From assembly GCF_000169535.1 (NCBI RefSeq), contig NZ_AAYN02000002.1, positions 1-64,000 of the forward strand: DNA of 64,000 nt, given 5' to 3'. Position 1 is the stretch's first letter, and the number at the start of each line of letters is the position of its first letter. The position numbers and the translations under genes were made by a program. The DNA is from Ureaplasma urealyticum serovar 8 str. ATCC 27618. Its GTDB lineage: Bacteria > Bacillota_I > Bacilli_A > Mycoplasmatales > Mycoplasmoidaceae. This document shows, one piece after another, positions 43,671 to 54,729 of this stretch. The notes beneath the pieces were generated by a model. That model was not told where the DNA came from. It made no database searches and saw only the letters and a list, made by a program, of their open reading frames with translations.

Positions 43671-44736
43671 ATTGAAAGACATAATTTATGCTAAAAGAGG
43701 AAGCACTATTACGTCTAATGAATTTAAAATAAATCCTGGTTCATATCCATTAATATCTGCAAGCGCTCAAAATAATGGAGTGTTTGGTTATATTAATTCT
43801 TATATGTATGAGGGTGGACACATAACCATTTCTATGAATGGTAACGCAGGTTGTGTTTTTTATCAAAAAGACAAATTTTCTGCTAATTCTGATGTACTAG
43901 TATTGAGTAATATTGATAATAAAATATCAAATAATAAGTTTATTTTTTATTGACTAAAAAAACACGAAAACACTAAGATAAAATCTTTATGTAAAGGAAC
44001 TACTAGATTAAGACTAAGTAATGATGATGTTTTGAATTTAGAAATTAACTTACCACCAATAGAAGAGCAAAATGCAATAATTTCGATTATTGAACCAATA
44101 GAAAAAGTTATAAACAATATTAAAAATATAAAATTTAAAATAGAATCATTAGTTAATAAATATTTTGATTTCTTATATTCTAATTTAGAAGATTCAAATT
44201 TTAAAAAATATATTTTAGGAGATCTATTCACAATAAATAGAGGGCAAATAATTAATTCTAAATATATAGAAAGCAATATAGGATCATATCCTGTCATTTC
44301 ATCAAACACAAAAAATAATGGAGTGTTTGGTTACATTAATTCCTACATGTATGATGGTGAATTTATTACAATAAGTGCTGATGGGGCTTATGCTGGAACT
44401 GTATTTTTACAAAATGGAAGGTTTTCTATAACAAACGTTTGCTTTATATTAATAAAAAACAATGATATTGATTTTAAATTTAGCAATAAATTTGTTTATT
44501 ACATTCTTAAAAAAGAACAAGAAGTAAATAAACTTAAGTCGCAAGTTGGTTCTTCTAGACCTGCTGTACGAGAATATTCGCTAAAAGAAATTAAAATTAA
44601 TCTACCAAATATAGAAATTCAAGAAAAATTTTCTAAAATTGTTGAACCATTATTAAATTTGTCTACAAAAGCTAATAAAATTGAAAAAATTTTAAATGAT
44701 TCTTTATTAAAAATTACTAAAAAACTAATAGTTTAA
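43660..44736 (+). CDS. hsdS: Type I restriction-modification specificity subunit HsdS, copy B
   Basis: A 358-residue specificity subunit on the opposite strand to copy A and to hsdM/hsdR. Domain 1 has SYPLISASAQNNGVFGYINSYMYEGG; the linker contains EEQNAIISIIEP; domain 2 repeats SYPVISSNTKNNGVFGYINSYMYDGE. The two domains are related at DNA level too. AGAGG lies 8 bases upstream of the ATG. One UGA (43951) is read as Trp. Confidence 0.9.
43771..43814 (+). repeat. Direct repeat in hsdS copy B, first unit
   Basis: 44 bases beginning AATAATGGAGTGTTTGGTTA, repeated at 44314-44357 with about four mismatches; each unit encodes NNGVFGYINSYMY in one recognition domain. Confidence 0.85.
44068..44097 (+). 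repeat. 30-bp inverted repeat in hsdS, right copy
   Basis: Begins CAAAATGCAATAATTTCG and ends ATTGAACCA; exact reverse complement of 43123-43152, encoding QNAIISIIEP of copy B. Confidence 0.92.
44314..44357 (+). repeat. Direct repeat in hsdS copy B, second unit
   Basis: Second unit of the repeat described at 43771, in the second recognition domain. Confidence 0.85.
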
Positions 44737-44795
44737 ATTTTATTAGTCACAATAATTTAGTACTTAATCCAAAATTTTAATAACAATATTAGTAG

Positions 44796-44801
44796 TATAA
44801 T
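44796..44801 (+). promoter_or_regulatory. -10 box of the AlbA-type regulator gene
   Basis: TATAAT 29 bases before the GTG start, in the gap after hsdS copy B. Confidence 0.55.
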
Positions 44802-44829
44802 GACTTGTAAATAATACAAGGAGATTTTG

Positions 44830-46222
44830 GTGTTGAATTTAAAACAATATTTAGGCGAAACTAATTTTTATGATAAGAAAGAAAAATTAGAAAAGAAGAA
44901 AATAAAATCATGACTAAAAAGCGTTTGTGCGTTTGCTAATGGTCAAGGTGGCAAATTAATATTTGGTGTAAATGAAAACAATGATATTTTAGGATTAGAA
45001 AATTATTTAAATGATTCTGAATTTATTAGTGAAACTATTAAAACAAAAATTGATAATATTCCAGAATTTGATATTGAAATTAATGAATACGAAAACAAAA
45101 TTATTCTAATACTAACAATCTTTCCAGGAAGAAATCCACCATATTTTCTAGTTGATAATGGTTCAAAAACTCCATATAAAAGAGTTGGTAATCAAAGTGT
45201 AATTGCTTCACGCAATGATTTATTAAATTGATGTTTAAGAAGTCAAAATCGCACCTATGATTCATTAGTTTCGAATAAATTACTAAAAGATGTTAGTTTT
45301 TTAATGTTAAAAAACGAATATCAAAAACATACAGAAAATTTATGAGAAGATAAATTTTTAAAATCCTTTGAATTGATTGATAACAATAATTACTTAACAA
45401 ATGCTGGAGCTTTATTTGCTGATGGATATCAAGTTTATCAATCACGAGTTTTTTTGTACTCGTTGAAATGGAAAGACTAAAACAAACGGTTTAATTGAAG
45501 CATTAGATGATGCAGAATTTGAAGGGAATTTACTATTTCTTTTAAATTCAAGTATAAATTTTATTAAAAGAAATAGTAAAAACATGTGAAGAAAAGGAGT
45601 TTTATATCGTATTCAATATCCTGAATATCCTATAAAAGCAGTGCAAGAAGTAATAGTTAATGCTTTAATTCATCGAAATTATTCAATTATTGGTAGTGAA
45701 GTACATATTGACATGTATGATGATAGATTAGAAGTATATTCTCCTGGTGGTATGTTTGATGGGAATTTTGTCCAAAATATCGACCCTTATAATGTATGAT
45801 CAATTCGCCGTAATCCTATTTTAGCTGATTTATTTGCACGAATGAATTTAATGGAAAGAAGAGGTTCTGGTTTAAAAAATATTTTAGAAATTTATGCATC
45901 TAAAGAAAATTATCGAGAAGATTTAAAACCGGAGTTTCGTTCAACTGAATCTGCTTTCTTTGTTGTTTTAAAAAATTTAAATTATCAAGAGCAAAATATA
46001 TCAAAAAATGAAAATCAAAAAATATCCCCTAGCCAAAGACGTCAAAAAATCATAGAATTTATCCAACAAAATCCAAAAACAACAGCTTATGAATTAACGA
46101 AAGTATTTTTTGTTTCAATTAATACTATTGAACGTGATCTAGCTAAATTAGTACATGATGGATATGTTGAATTTGTGGGATCATCAAAAAATGGTGAATG
46201 AAAAATTAAAACTAATCAATAA
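44830..46222 (+). pseudogene. AlbA_2/ATPase-domain transcriptional regulator, frameshifted in a T7 run
   Basis: GTG 44830 follows AAGGAG. The product starts with an AlbA_2 (divergent AAA_4) domain (VCAFANGQGGKLIFGVNENNDILGL, PYKRVGNQS). The frame is lost in seven T at 45449-45455 and ends at 45478. Removing one T restores SRVFCTRWNGKTKTNG and a long frame with an HATPase_c_4-like part (VNALIHRNYS, RLEVYSPGGMFDG, LMERRGSGLKN) and a C-terminal winged helix (IIEFIQQNPKTTAYELTKV). Such proteins often accompany restriction-modification loci. The tract may be a phase-variable switch, a fixed mutation or a sequencing error. Confidence 0.75.
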
Positions 46223-46260
46223 ATCACGTTGTTAAAAAAATTTCTCTTCTTTAATCTTGT

Positions 46261-46266
46261 TATAAT
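46261..46266 (+). promoter_or_regulatory. -10 box of mnmG
   Basis: TATAAT 32 bases upstream of the mnmG start; no clear -35. Confidence 0.5.
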
Positions 46267-46297
46267 TCTTAGTTAGTAATAGTTTAGGTGGTTAAAC

Positions 46298-48142
46298 GTG
46301 AAAAAATATGATGTAATTGTCATTGGTGCTGGACACGCAGGATTAGAAGCAGCTTTTGCAACTTCTAATCTTAATTTACAAACAGCATTAATTACATTAG
46401 ATGAAAAAGGGATTGGGATGATGCCATGCAATCCTTCAATAGGAGGGCCGGCTAAAGGAATTGTTACGCGTGAAATTGATGCCCTTGGTGGTATTCAAGG
46501 TAAAGCAGCTGATGCTACAACAATGCAAATGAAAATCTTAAATTCATCAAAAGGACCTGGTGTTTGAGCGATTCGTGCACAAATTGATAAAATTGCTTAC
46601 CAACGATGATTTAAGCAGCAAATTAAACAACAAAAAAATTTAGATTTAATCATTGCTGAGGTTAGTGATCTATTAGTAGAAAATAACATTGTTAAAGGTG
46701 TTATTTTAAGTGATCAAAAAATCATCCAAGCTGATTATGTAATTATTACAACAGGAACTTATTTAAAATCAATTACTCATCGTGGTTCGGTTTGTGTTGA
46801 TGAAGGAGCAGATGGTACAAAAAATGCTAAATTTTTAAGTGATGTATTAGTGAAATTAGGATTTGAGTTAATTCGTTTAAAAACAGGGACCCCTGCAAGA
46901 ATTAAAAAAGATTCGATTGATTTTACAAATATGGTTCTTGAACCTGGTACAAATCAAAAAATTGCTTTTAGTCACTATCACCCTGTTTATAAACCTTATG
47001 ACAAACAACTTCCTTGTCATATTATTTATACAAACGAACAAACTCACCAAATTATTCGAGAAAATTTAAATAAATCAGCAATGTATGGGGGTATGATTTC
47101 TGGAATTGGGCCACGTTATTGCCCTTCAATTGAAGATAAAATTGTTAAATTTAGTGAAAAACCGCGCCACCAAATTTTTGTTGAACCAGAATCATATGAA
47201 TTAGATTCAATGTACTTGGGTGGTTTTTCAACTTCAATGCCAATTGATGTTCAAGAAAAAATGATTCGTAGTTTACCTGGATTAGAAGATTGTGAAATCT
47301 TAAAATATGCTTATGCTATTGAATATGATGCTATTGATCCAACCCAACTATATCCTAGTTTAGAATCAAAATTAGTTAATAATTTATTTTTTGCTGGACA
47401 AATTAATGGAACTAGTGGCTATGAAGAAGCAGCGGCCCAAGGATTAATGGCTGCAATTAATGTTAGTCAAAAACATAAAAATAAAGAACCAATTGTTTTA
47501 GGTCGTGACCAAGCTTATATTGGTGTGATGATCGATGATATTGTTACTAAAGGTGTTGTTGAACCATATCGTTTACTAACAAGCCGTGCTGAACATCGTT
47601 TAGCTTTAAGAAATGATAATGCTGATGATCGATTAATGAAAATTGGTTTTGAAATTGGTTTATTAAAACCAGAAGTATATGATCAATACTTAAATAATTT
47701 AAAACAAATTAATGAAGTTTTAAATTGATTAAAAACAACAACTGTAGGACAAATTGATGATTTAAAGTTTACGACTTTAAAGACAAATAGTTACTTAATT
47801 GATTATTTAAAGCGTCCTGAAGTTAAATTAAATGATTTATTAATTTATTGCCCAATAAAAATTGAAGATGAACAAATTATCAATAAGGTACAAATTCAAG
47901 TTAAATTTGAAGGTTATATCAAAAACCAAGAAGAAAACTTAAAACAATTAAAACGGTTAAATAATATTAAACTTCATGGAATTGTTGATTATAAAGAAGT
48001 GCCAAATATTTCTTTAGAAACAATTGATAAATTAAATAAGATTAAACCTCTTGATCTTGAACAGGCAAGTCGGATTAGCGGGGTTAATTTAACAGACATT
48101 GCAATGATTAAATATTATTTAGAAAGAATTAAAAATGACTAG
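46298..48142 (+). CDS. mnmG: tRNA uridine-34 modification enzyme MnmG (GidA)
   Basis: FAD-dependent partner of MnmE in wobble-uridine modification. The 614-residue protein has the N-terminal FAD-binding [70 protein letters not shown] and [24 protein letters not shown] encodes several Trp. The start is GTG 46298, preceded by TAGGTGG. It overlaps rsmG by 8 bases, the classical gidA-gidB pair. Confidence 0.97.
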
Positions 48143-48845
48143 AAAAGATTTTTTTAATGTTTTAACTAGATATTTTCCTTGAGTTGATGAACAAACTTTT
48201 ATAAGTTTTGAAAAATATAAAACAATCATTCAAAAATATAATCAAATTTTTAATTTGACAAGACTTGATAGTGATGATAAGATTTACCAAAATTTCTTTT
48301 TAGATTCGCTTGCACCTTATAAAGAACTAGATTTTTTTACACAAAATACTAATCTTAAATTAATTGATATTGGTTCTGGTTCTGGAATTCCAGGGGTTGT
48401 TTTAAAGATTATTTTTAAAAATTTAAATCTAACATTATTAGAAGCTAATCAAAAACGATGTGAATTTCTTAAAATATTAACTCAAGAATTAGGTTTAAAT
48501 GATGTCTTAATTTGAAATATGCGTGCTGAAGATTTAACACAATCGATGCGTGAATCTTTTGATGTTGCAACTTCAAGAGCTGTTGCATCATTAGATAAAA
48601 TTTTAGAAATTTCAGCCGCATTTGTTAAAGTTAATGGTTATTTAATTCAACCAAAATCAATAAAATTTTATGAAGAAGAACTAAAAGCAAAAAATATTAT
48701 AAAAACTTTGTATTTAGAAAGAATCGCTTTAAAAGATTTTTGAGAAAATGATTATCATCATTTAGTTGGTGTTTATTTAAAAAAACAAATCACTCCACTA
48801 CAATTCCCTCGTCCTTGAAATCTAATTCTTAAAAAACCACTCTAA
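48135..48845 (+). CDS. rsmG: 16S rRNA (guanine-527-N7) methyltransferase RsmG (GidB)
   Basis: Methylates G527 in the 530 loop of 16S rRNA. The 236-residue protein has LIDIGSGSGIPGVVLKI (SAM site), LLEANQKRCEFL and FDVATSRAVASLDKIL, which are RsmG signatures. UGA encodes Trp at five or so positions. It overlaps the end of mnmG by 8 bases. The PQ-loop gene follows after 22 bases with its own ribosome site. Confidence 0.95.
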
Positions 48846-48867
48846 TTATTTATAAAGGAGTTATATT

Positions 48868-49230
48868 ATGAGTTCATTACCAGTTATTATTTTAGTAATT
48901 GGCATTTTTGGGTCTATTTTTCTAGTAATAGGATATATTCCCCAAGTAATTAAAGTTATCAAAACAAAACGAACAGATGGAATTTCATTAACATTTTTAA
49001 TTTCTTTAAACATCGCTTGTTTTCTATTTGTAATATATAGTATATTAGTAATGATTTTTAACAAACATAATGGCATTCCTACTGCTTTACCATTATGTCT
49101 TGCAAACACCATAGTAGGAATTTTAGGTCTAGTTATTTTAATTTATAAAGTTAAAAACATTAAAAAAGCTAAATTATATTTAATGGATGAAAAGACATAT
49201 TATGAAAAATATGTCTTAAATAATTTATAG
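48868..49230 (+). CDS. PQ-loop (SemiSWEET-like) membrane protein, first of second pair
   Basis: A 120-residue protein with the PQ-loop [25 protein letters not shown] and three to four hydrophobic helices, close to the size of SemiSWEET half-transporters. The C-terminus [21 protein letters not shown] resembles that of the first pair. AAAGGAG precedes the ATG. Its stop overlaps the GTG of the next gene. Confidence 0.75.
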
Positions 49231-49643
49231 TGTCTCCAATTAGTATTGAATTAATAATTCAAATAAGTATTGGATTAAGTGCTAGCCTAATTTTATTGTT
49301 TGCTTTCTTACCACAAACACTTTTAACCATTAAAACTAAAAATACTGCTGCATTAACAATTAGTATGTTTATTATTTGTTTTATTGCACGTTTATGTTTT
49401 AGTTTAAGTGCTATTCTAACAATTATCGTTTATATTCATAATCAGGATTATGGTTTATCTTTATACGCGCTTACACTTCCTGTTTTAATATGTCATGGTA
49501 TTAATATGTTATTAAATTTAATTATTGCTTTTATAAAAATCAATAATGTTTATAAAGCCAAAATCCATAAAATGAATGAGAGTGAATATATTATTTTTGC
49601 TTATGCTCAAAAATTAAAGGAAAAAGTATCGATAAAAAAATAA
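49230..49643 (+). CDS. PQ-loop membrane protein, second of second pair
   Basis: A 137-residue membrane protein, signature FAFLPQTLLTIKTKNTAALTISMF, with further helices and the same kind of charged tail (NNVYKAKIHKMNESEY). The start is GTG 49230, which overlaps the upstream TAG by one base (TAGTG), so the two proteins are translationally coupled and probably made in equal amounts. Substrate unknown. Confidence 0.72.
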   Translation: MSPISIELIIQISIGLSASLILLFAFLPQTLLTIKTKNTAALTISMFIICFIARLCFSLSAILTIIVYIHNQDYGLSLYALTLPVLICHGINMLLNLIIAFIKINNVYKAKIHKMNESEYIIFAYAQKLKEKVSIKK

Positions 49644-49654
49644 ATAATTTACAC

Positions 49655-49687
49655 AATAAATTTACATAAATATTTATTTTATTTTTT
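49655..49687 (+). terminator. AT-only terminator after the PQ-loop genes
   Basis: AATAAAT (49655-49661) pairs with ATTTATT (49672-49678), followed by TTATTTTTT. All A-T pairs, so strength is doubtful. Confidence 0.45.
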
Positions 49688-49693
49688 GAAAAA

Positions 49694-49722
49694 TTGTTCT
49701 TTTTTTTTTTTTGCTTTATAAT
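49694..49722 (+). promoter_or_regulatory. Promoter of the MIP-MIB operon with a poly-T spacer
   Basis: -35 TTGTTC (49694-49699) and -10 TATAAT (49717-49722) are separated by exactly 17 bases, of which the first 13 (49700-49712) are all T. Gain or loss of T would change the spacing and hence expression. An 86-base leader precedes the first gene. Confidence 0.7.
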
Positions 49723-49808
49723 TAAAAAACATTCAAGTTGACTATAAATTTGAGTATTTACACTTCATATTCAATGATGCAAAAAGCATTATTAGTTAGG
49801 AAAAATTT

Positions 49809-52328
49809 ATGAAAAAGTTAAAATTAATCACTTTAAGTTTATCGCCTATTCCTATTGTCGCGATCATGGCTACAGCATGTAGTACAACAAAAAAAGAAAA
49901 AGAAGTAGATCATAAACAAGATGAATTAACTACTATAAATAGTAATTTACAATTAGAATATCCACAAAACAAAGATATAGAAACATCAGCAGCAATAAAG
50001 GAAGAAATAAAGCCTTTAAATTTGCCGTCTGGTGTTGTTTTTAGCATTAAAGAAATTAGTCCTAAAGCAGATGATGAAAGTACATTAATAGTTAAATACA
50101 CCCTTAAAAAGGGAAACATAACTAAAGAATTTAAAAAAGAAATTAATGGATTTAAAAAAATTCGTAAAGATCAAAATATCTCTAATCTAAAAGACATGCA
50201 TGATGATTTTAAAACAATTTTTAATAACATTAAATTAAAAGATACGTTCGATTTTAAACTAAAAGGCCTTTTTAACTCAAATTTTGGTGAATACGATAAA
50301 TTATTACCCTCACAAATTATTAACAATTTTGCACAAGGTGTAGAAACTAGAATTAATACTAACCAAGATCGTTTAGGTATTGAAGTTATAGATGTTAGTT
50401 ATCCAAACAGAAATTTTGGTTCTGCTAATCGTGAAGGTAATTTAAAAATGTCACTATTAGTAACTGATAAAAAAACAAAACAAGTTTTCATTAAATCAAT
50501 AATTGCGTATGGTTTTAAAACTAATGCAATGGGTTTAGATGAGAATGGTTCAATTCCAGGTGGTGGTGCTGATCTTGTTAAACCTAAAGTTGATGAAAAT
50601 AATTATTTTAATAAAACTCAATTAGAAAGATATGAAATTGATAATCAAGCTTATTTAAATGGTTTAAAAGGCCAACATATGGGTAAAACTTGACAACAAG
50701 TGCGTCCTGAACTTGGTGATAATGAACAAAAAATTAAAGAATTTGATGAAAAAGCTAAAGGTGTAAGTCAAGATGCTTATGCGTCTGCTGCTTATAAAGG
50801 TTTTACACTCCCAGTGTATGATAAAAATGGTGATTTTAAAGGTTTATCAATTAATGAAAGTAGTTATGGCCAAGCTCGTTCATGAGTTGATACAAGAGGT
50901 CGTGATGAATGAAAAACCACTGGTTTACCACGAACTTTACCAAACGAAAAATATCGTGATGAAGCTTTACAAACATTAGGGATTAGTTCTTTAACTTTAA
51001 AAGATGGAAAAAAAGATACTTGAGATAAGTCTTCAGGAACAACATGAATCTTAGATTATCAAAAAACAAATGATGATAAATATCCTACAAAATGATATTT
51101 TGCAACTAATTTACATGTTGCAGATACTATTACAGACAAAACAACTTCTATTGATTTAATGAAATTAATGGATAGCGTTAAAACTAAAACAACTTTACGT
51201 TTAAGTAATTTAGATGAAAATATTTATCGTTTTGGCCTTGCAAGTAAAAATAATGAATTTTTATTAAATCATGGTCTTAAAAAAATATATGATGGTCGAG
51301 ATTTCTTAAAAACTAAACCTACAGAGTACTTAACAGAACAACAAAAAGAAAAATACAAAGATGCAGGCAGTTTTGTTGATTTTGCAGTTTTTGAATTAGA
51401 TTTTGAACAATTAAAATTACTTAGTGTTTGAAACAATCAACTTAACTCAAATGGTGGTGTAATTACTAAATATGATCATTCTTCTGCACAAGATCTTGCA
51501 AAAATTATTACAAGTGATTATGCAAATCATAGTGATAAACAAATTAAATTCTTACCTAAATCATATTTAAATGATTATTCTAAAATTGATGTTCCTTTAA
51601 AATATAAACAAGAAGACGCTAAAACATGATTTAAAAAATACGATGAATTATTTGCTCTTGGATGACCTAATTCAACTAGAGATGGTTTTTTTGAACGTTA
51701 TGTGGATGATGATCAAACTAAATATCGTACAACAGATAATTTCAGTTTATGAACAAATTCTGATTATCGTTTTTTTGGTAAACTAACAGAGCAAGAAGGT
51801 GGTCAACCTGCTTTCCCAACAGAACGAACTGAACGTGGTAATTACTTATCTTATGCGATTGGTTACCGTAGTTTTATCGATAAACCTGGTGTTTTAGATG
51901 CTTTTATTTCTGCTCCTCATACTGGTAATGATTTATATAAATCTCTTGATGGCAAAAAATATATTAATATGGGTTTGGAATATATGCCTAGACATTATGC
52001 GCCAGCAGGAGGCGCTTCTGGTTCAAGTGTGCGAAACCAAAACAATGAAATTGTAGGAATTTATCATGTAAGTAATGAATTTGCTAGCACCGGGTTAGCA
52101 ACTGCTTTTCGATCTGAAGGTTATGATTATCAAGGATTATATGGAAATTATAATTTACCACAATATGATTTAATTTATGGCGGTGGAAAAGATCAAACCG
52201 AAAAGAAATCATACCGAGAAGCGATGAAGGATATATATCAAAATAACAATATTAAAACAGCATTGTTTCCAAATGGCTTTGACCAATATGATGAAAAGTT
52301 TAAATTTAATAACAATCAAAGTAAATAA
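49809..52328 (+). CDS. mip: Mycoplasma immunoglobulin protease (MIP), copy 1
   Basis: An 839-residue surface lipoprotein (lipobox MATACS). An N-terminal lipoprotein-17-type unit (LNLPSGVVFSIKEI, ending EINGFKKI) precedes the DUF31 trypsin-like domain: His436 in ATNLHVAD, Asp524 in FVDFAVFE and Ser737 in GGASGSS. MIP cleaves IgG heavy chains captured by MIB in other mollicutes; the assignment here is by domain and gene order. About 20 UGA codons encode Trp. It is the first gene of the operon, 22 bases before MIB copy 1. Confidence 0.88.
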
Positions 52329-52834
52329 AGGTTAGGTTTTAAATAATAAAATGAAATTTATTAAACGTAAAACAAAATTATTAACGATTACAATTGGTGC
52401 AGTTGCTGTTAGTTCAATCTTATTAGGAGGAATTTTTTATGGTACAAGTCAAAAAAGTCCCTCAAGTTTTGGTATTGCTTCTATTGATCAAAAAGAAAAT
52501 TTTATTAATAAAGACAATTTAGATTACCAAAAAGCAAGACCATCAATTAAAGATAATAACTTAAAAGAAATTCCCAAACCAAAACCTCAGCCAAAACCTA
52601 AACCACAACCAACGCCATTTCCAGATCCCATCCCAACACCTCCAAAAAAAGAAGAACTAAAAAAACCAGAGATTAAACCAGAAGAACCTAAAAAGCCTGA
52701 AATTAAACCTGAACCAAAACCTCAGCCTATTCCTCAACCAACACCTCCTGTTGAAACTAAACCAAAAGAAGAATTATTACCACCCAGCCCACCACCTCCA
52801 AAAGAAGAACCAAAACCAGAACCAGATCCGCAAC
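52111..52834 (+). repeat. Near-identical MIP-tail/MIB-head repeat, first copy
   Basis: The last part of MIP copy 1 (from 52111) and the first 480 bases of MIB copy 1 are almost identical to 57026-57775. A divergent stretch of about 60-90 bases interrupts it at the MIP-MIB junction. Confidence 0.85.
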
Positions 52835-54699
52835 CACAGCCACAACAAGTTCCAAACAATAGTAATTCACGAATTATAGAAATTAATGGTGTAAGAGTGG
52901 AAGCTGAAGTTGAAGTCCCTCCCCCTCGTGATATTGCTGAATATGATAAACAAAATAATCTGGTTAACCCTAATCCATACATTAATGATAGTGTTGGTAA
53001 AATTAAAAACGTAAAGGTTACCGATGAATTGCGAAAAGCAACAGGTAAATTGGTCCAAGGAAATTTAGGACGTTGAGATTACAAACATTTAATTAATGAT
53101 TTATTAACTCTTAAACCAGAGGAAATAGAAAAATATGTAAAAAACGATAAAAGCGGTTATTATGCAAAAGTTTGATATCGTTTTTCAAGATTATTTGAAT
53201 CTGAAAATGTTGTTAATTTTTTAACTGAACAAGGTAAAAAAGAATATCCTGAAATGAAGTCTAAATTTGTTTCAAAAGACCATAAATATGCATGACTTTA
53301 TCAACATCTAGATTTAACAAAATTTACACAATTATCAAATGAATCAGAAGCTTATTTAAAAGAGGGTTATACTCCTGATCCTGATAATGCATATGTTGAT
53401 AAAGATGGAAAAATTAGTTCTCACGCATATTCACCTGCCAAAGGTTATAATTCGGTAACAAGTCGAATGGAAAATGATAATTGAAATCGGCGTGTTTTTG
53501 GTTATAAAAGTTGATATGGACGTACTCCTGGGAATTTAGTTGAAGGTAATTATCCTGGTTGAAAGAAAACAAATGTAACCCAAGAATTCCATCAATATGG
53601 CGTTAGCGATGGTGATGGAATTACAGTTAATAAATTAACTCGTGAAAAAACTGAAGATGGTCGTTTAAATGAAGGATATGTTGTTGATATTGATGCTGAT
53701 AATCCACAAGGTTATGAAAAAACAAAAAAATTAATTCAAACTTTAAAAGAAAAAAATATCAATATCACAGGGTATAGAATTCATAATATGGGGAAATCAG
53801 ATTCAAGTCAAAAATTTGTTGATATTCTAAAAACATTACCAAATCAATTGCCTTTATTAGAATTATTTTTCTCCGCTGGTTCGCATAATACCTCTTCATT
53901 AATCGCACTGAAGGATAAAAAAATTAAAGAATTAGGTTTATTCACACTAGGAAATTCATTGTTAGATGATTGATCAATTAATCCTAATGCCTTACGAAAT
54001 GTTGAATGAATTAATTCAAACGATTATAATGTTTCATTTAATTATAAACAAGGTGCAGATATCGCTACTCGTATTACTTTTGATACTTTAGCTTTTGATG
54101 AAAGTGATTATAATGACAATGCATCTGACATTAAATCAAAATTAAAACAAATTAATGACGGTTTACGAATGGTTTATTGAACGAGAAATAATGAACCGAT
54201 TTTTCAAGGTAGTTTTGGGCCTGGTTTAGATCCTGATCACAAAGAATCAGGTAACAGTTATCCACAAGGCTTAGATTTTAGTCGTGTCCCTCAAATTCGC
54301 TCATTACGAGGTTTAATATTTAAAGATGAACAAAAAACATCAAATAATAAAGATCGTAAATTACGAAGAATTAATTTTTACAATAACAGCACAACTTATA
54401 AAATGTCTATCGAAGACTTAAATGAAGCCGGATTTAACGAACATATTGTAAGTGGTGAACCTGGTGAAAAAAGTAAAATTACTTTTAGCAATGGTTCTGG
54501 TACAACTAAAATCCAAATTGATGGTGATCAAGAATTGTCAGCAAATGGAATTAGTAACTTATCAGCAATGTTTAATTTTGCTGAAAGTTTACAACGGACA
54601 ATTGTTGTAAATAATACCAACTCAGCACTTGCAAATCAATTAAGAAATGCGGGATATAGTATTGAATCAACAACTGATGCCGGACTAATAGATATTTAA
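52351..54699 (+). CDS. mib: Mycoplasma immunoglobulin-binding protein (MIB), copy 1
   Basis: A 782-residue protein with an N-terminal membrane anchor (about 8-30), no lipobox, a Pro/Lys/Glu-rich spacer (about 71-168) made of KPEIKP, PKPQP and PPPP units, and a large C-terminal domain with YAWLYQHLDLTKF, GYRIHNMGKSDSS and FFSAGSHNTSSL. Known MIB binds antibody Fab/Fv and hands it to MIP. The proline-rich stretch probably projects the binding domain off the membrane. UGA encodes Trp about ten times. Confidence 0.82.
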
Positions 54700-54729
54700 T
54701 CTTTATTTAAAAATTTTGGATAAAAATAT

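Noticed and set aside
52734..52982. Gly/Ser-rich antisense reading frame opposite MIB
   Set aside because: It is the complement of the proline-rich spacer and has no start signals.
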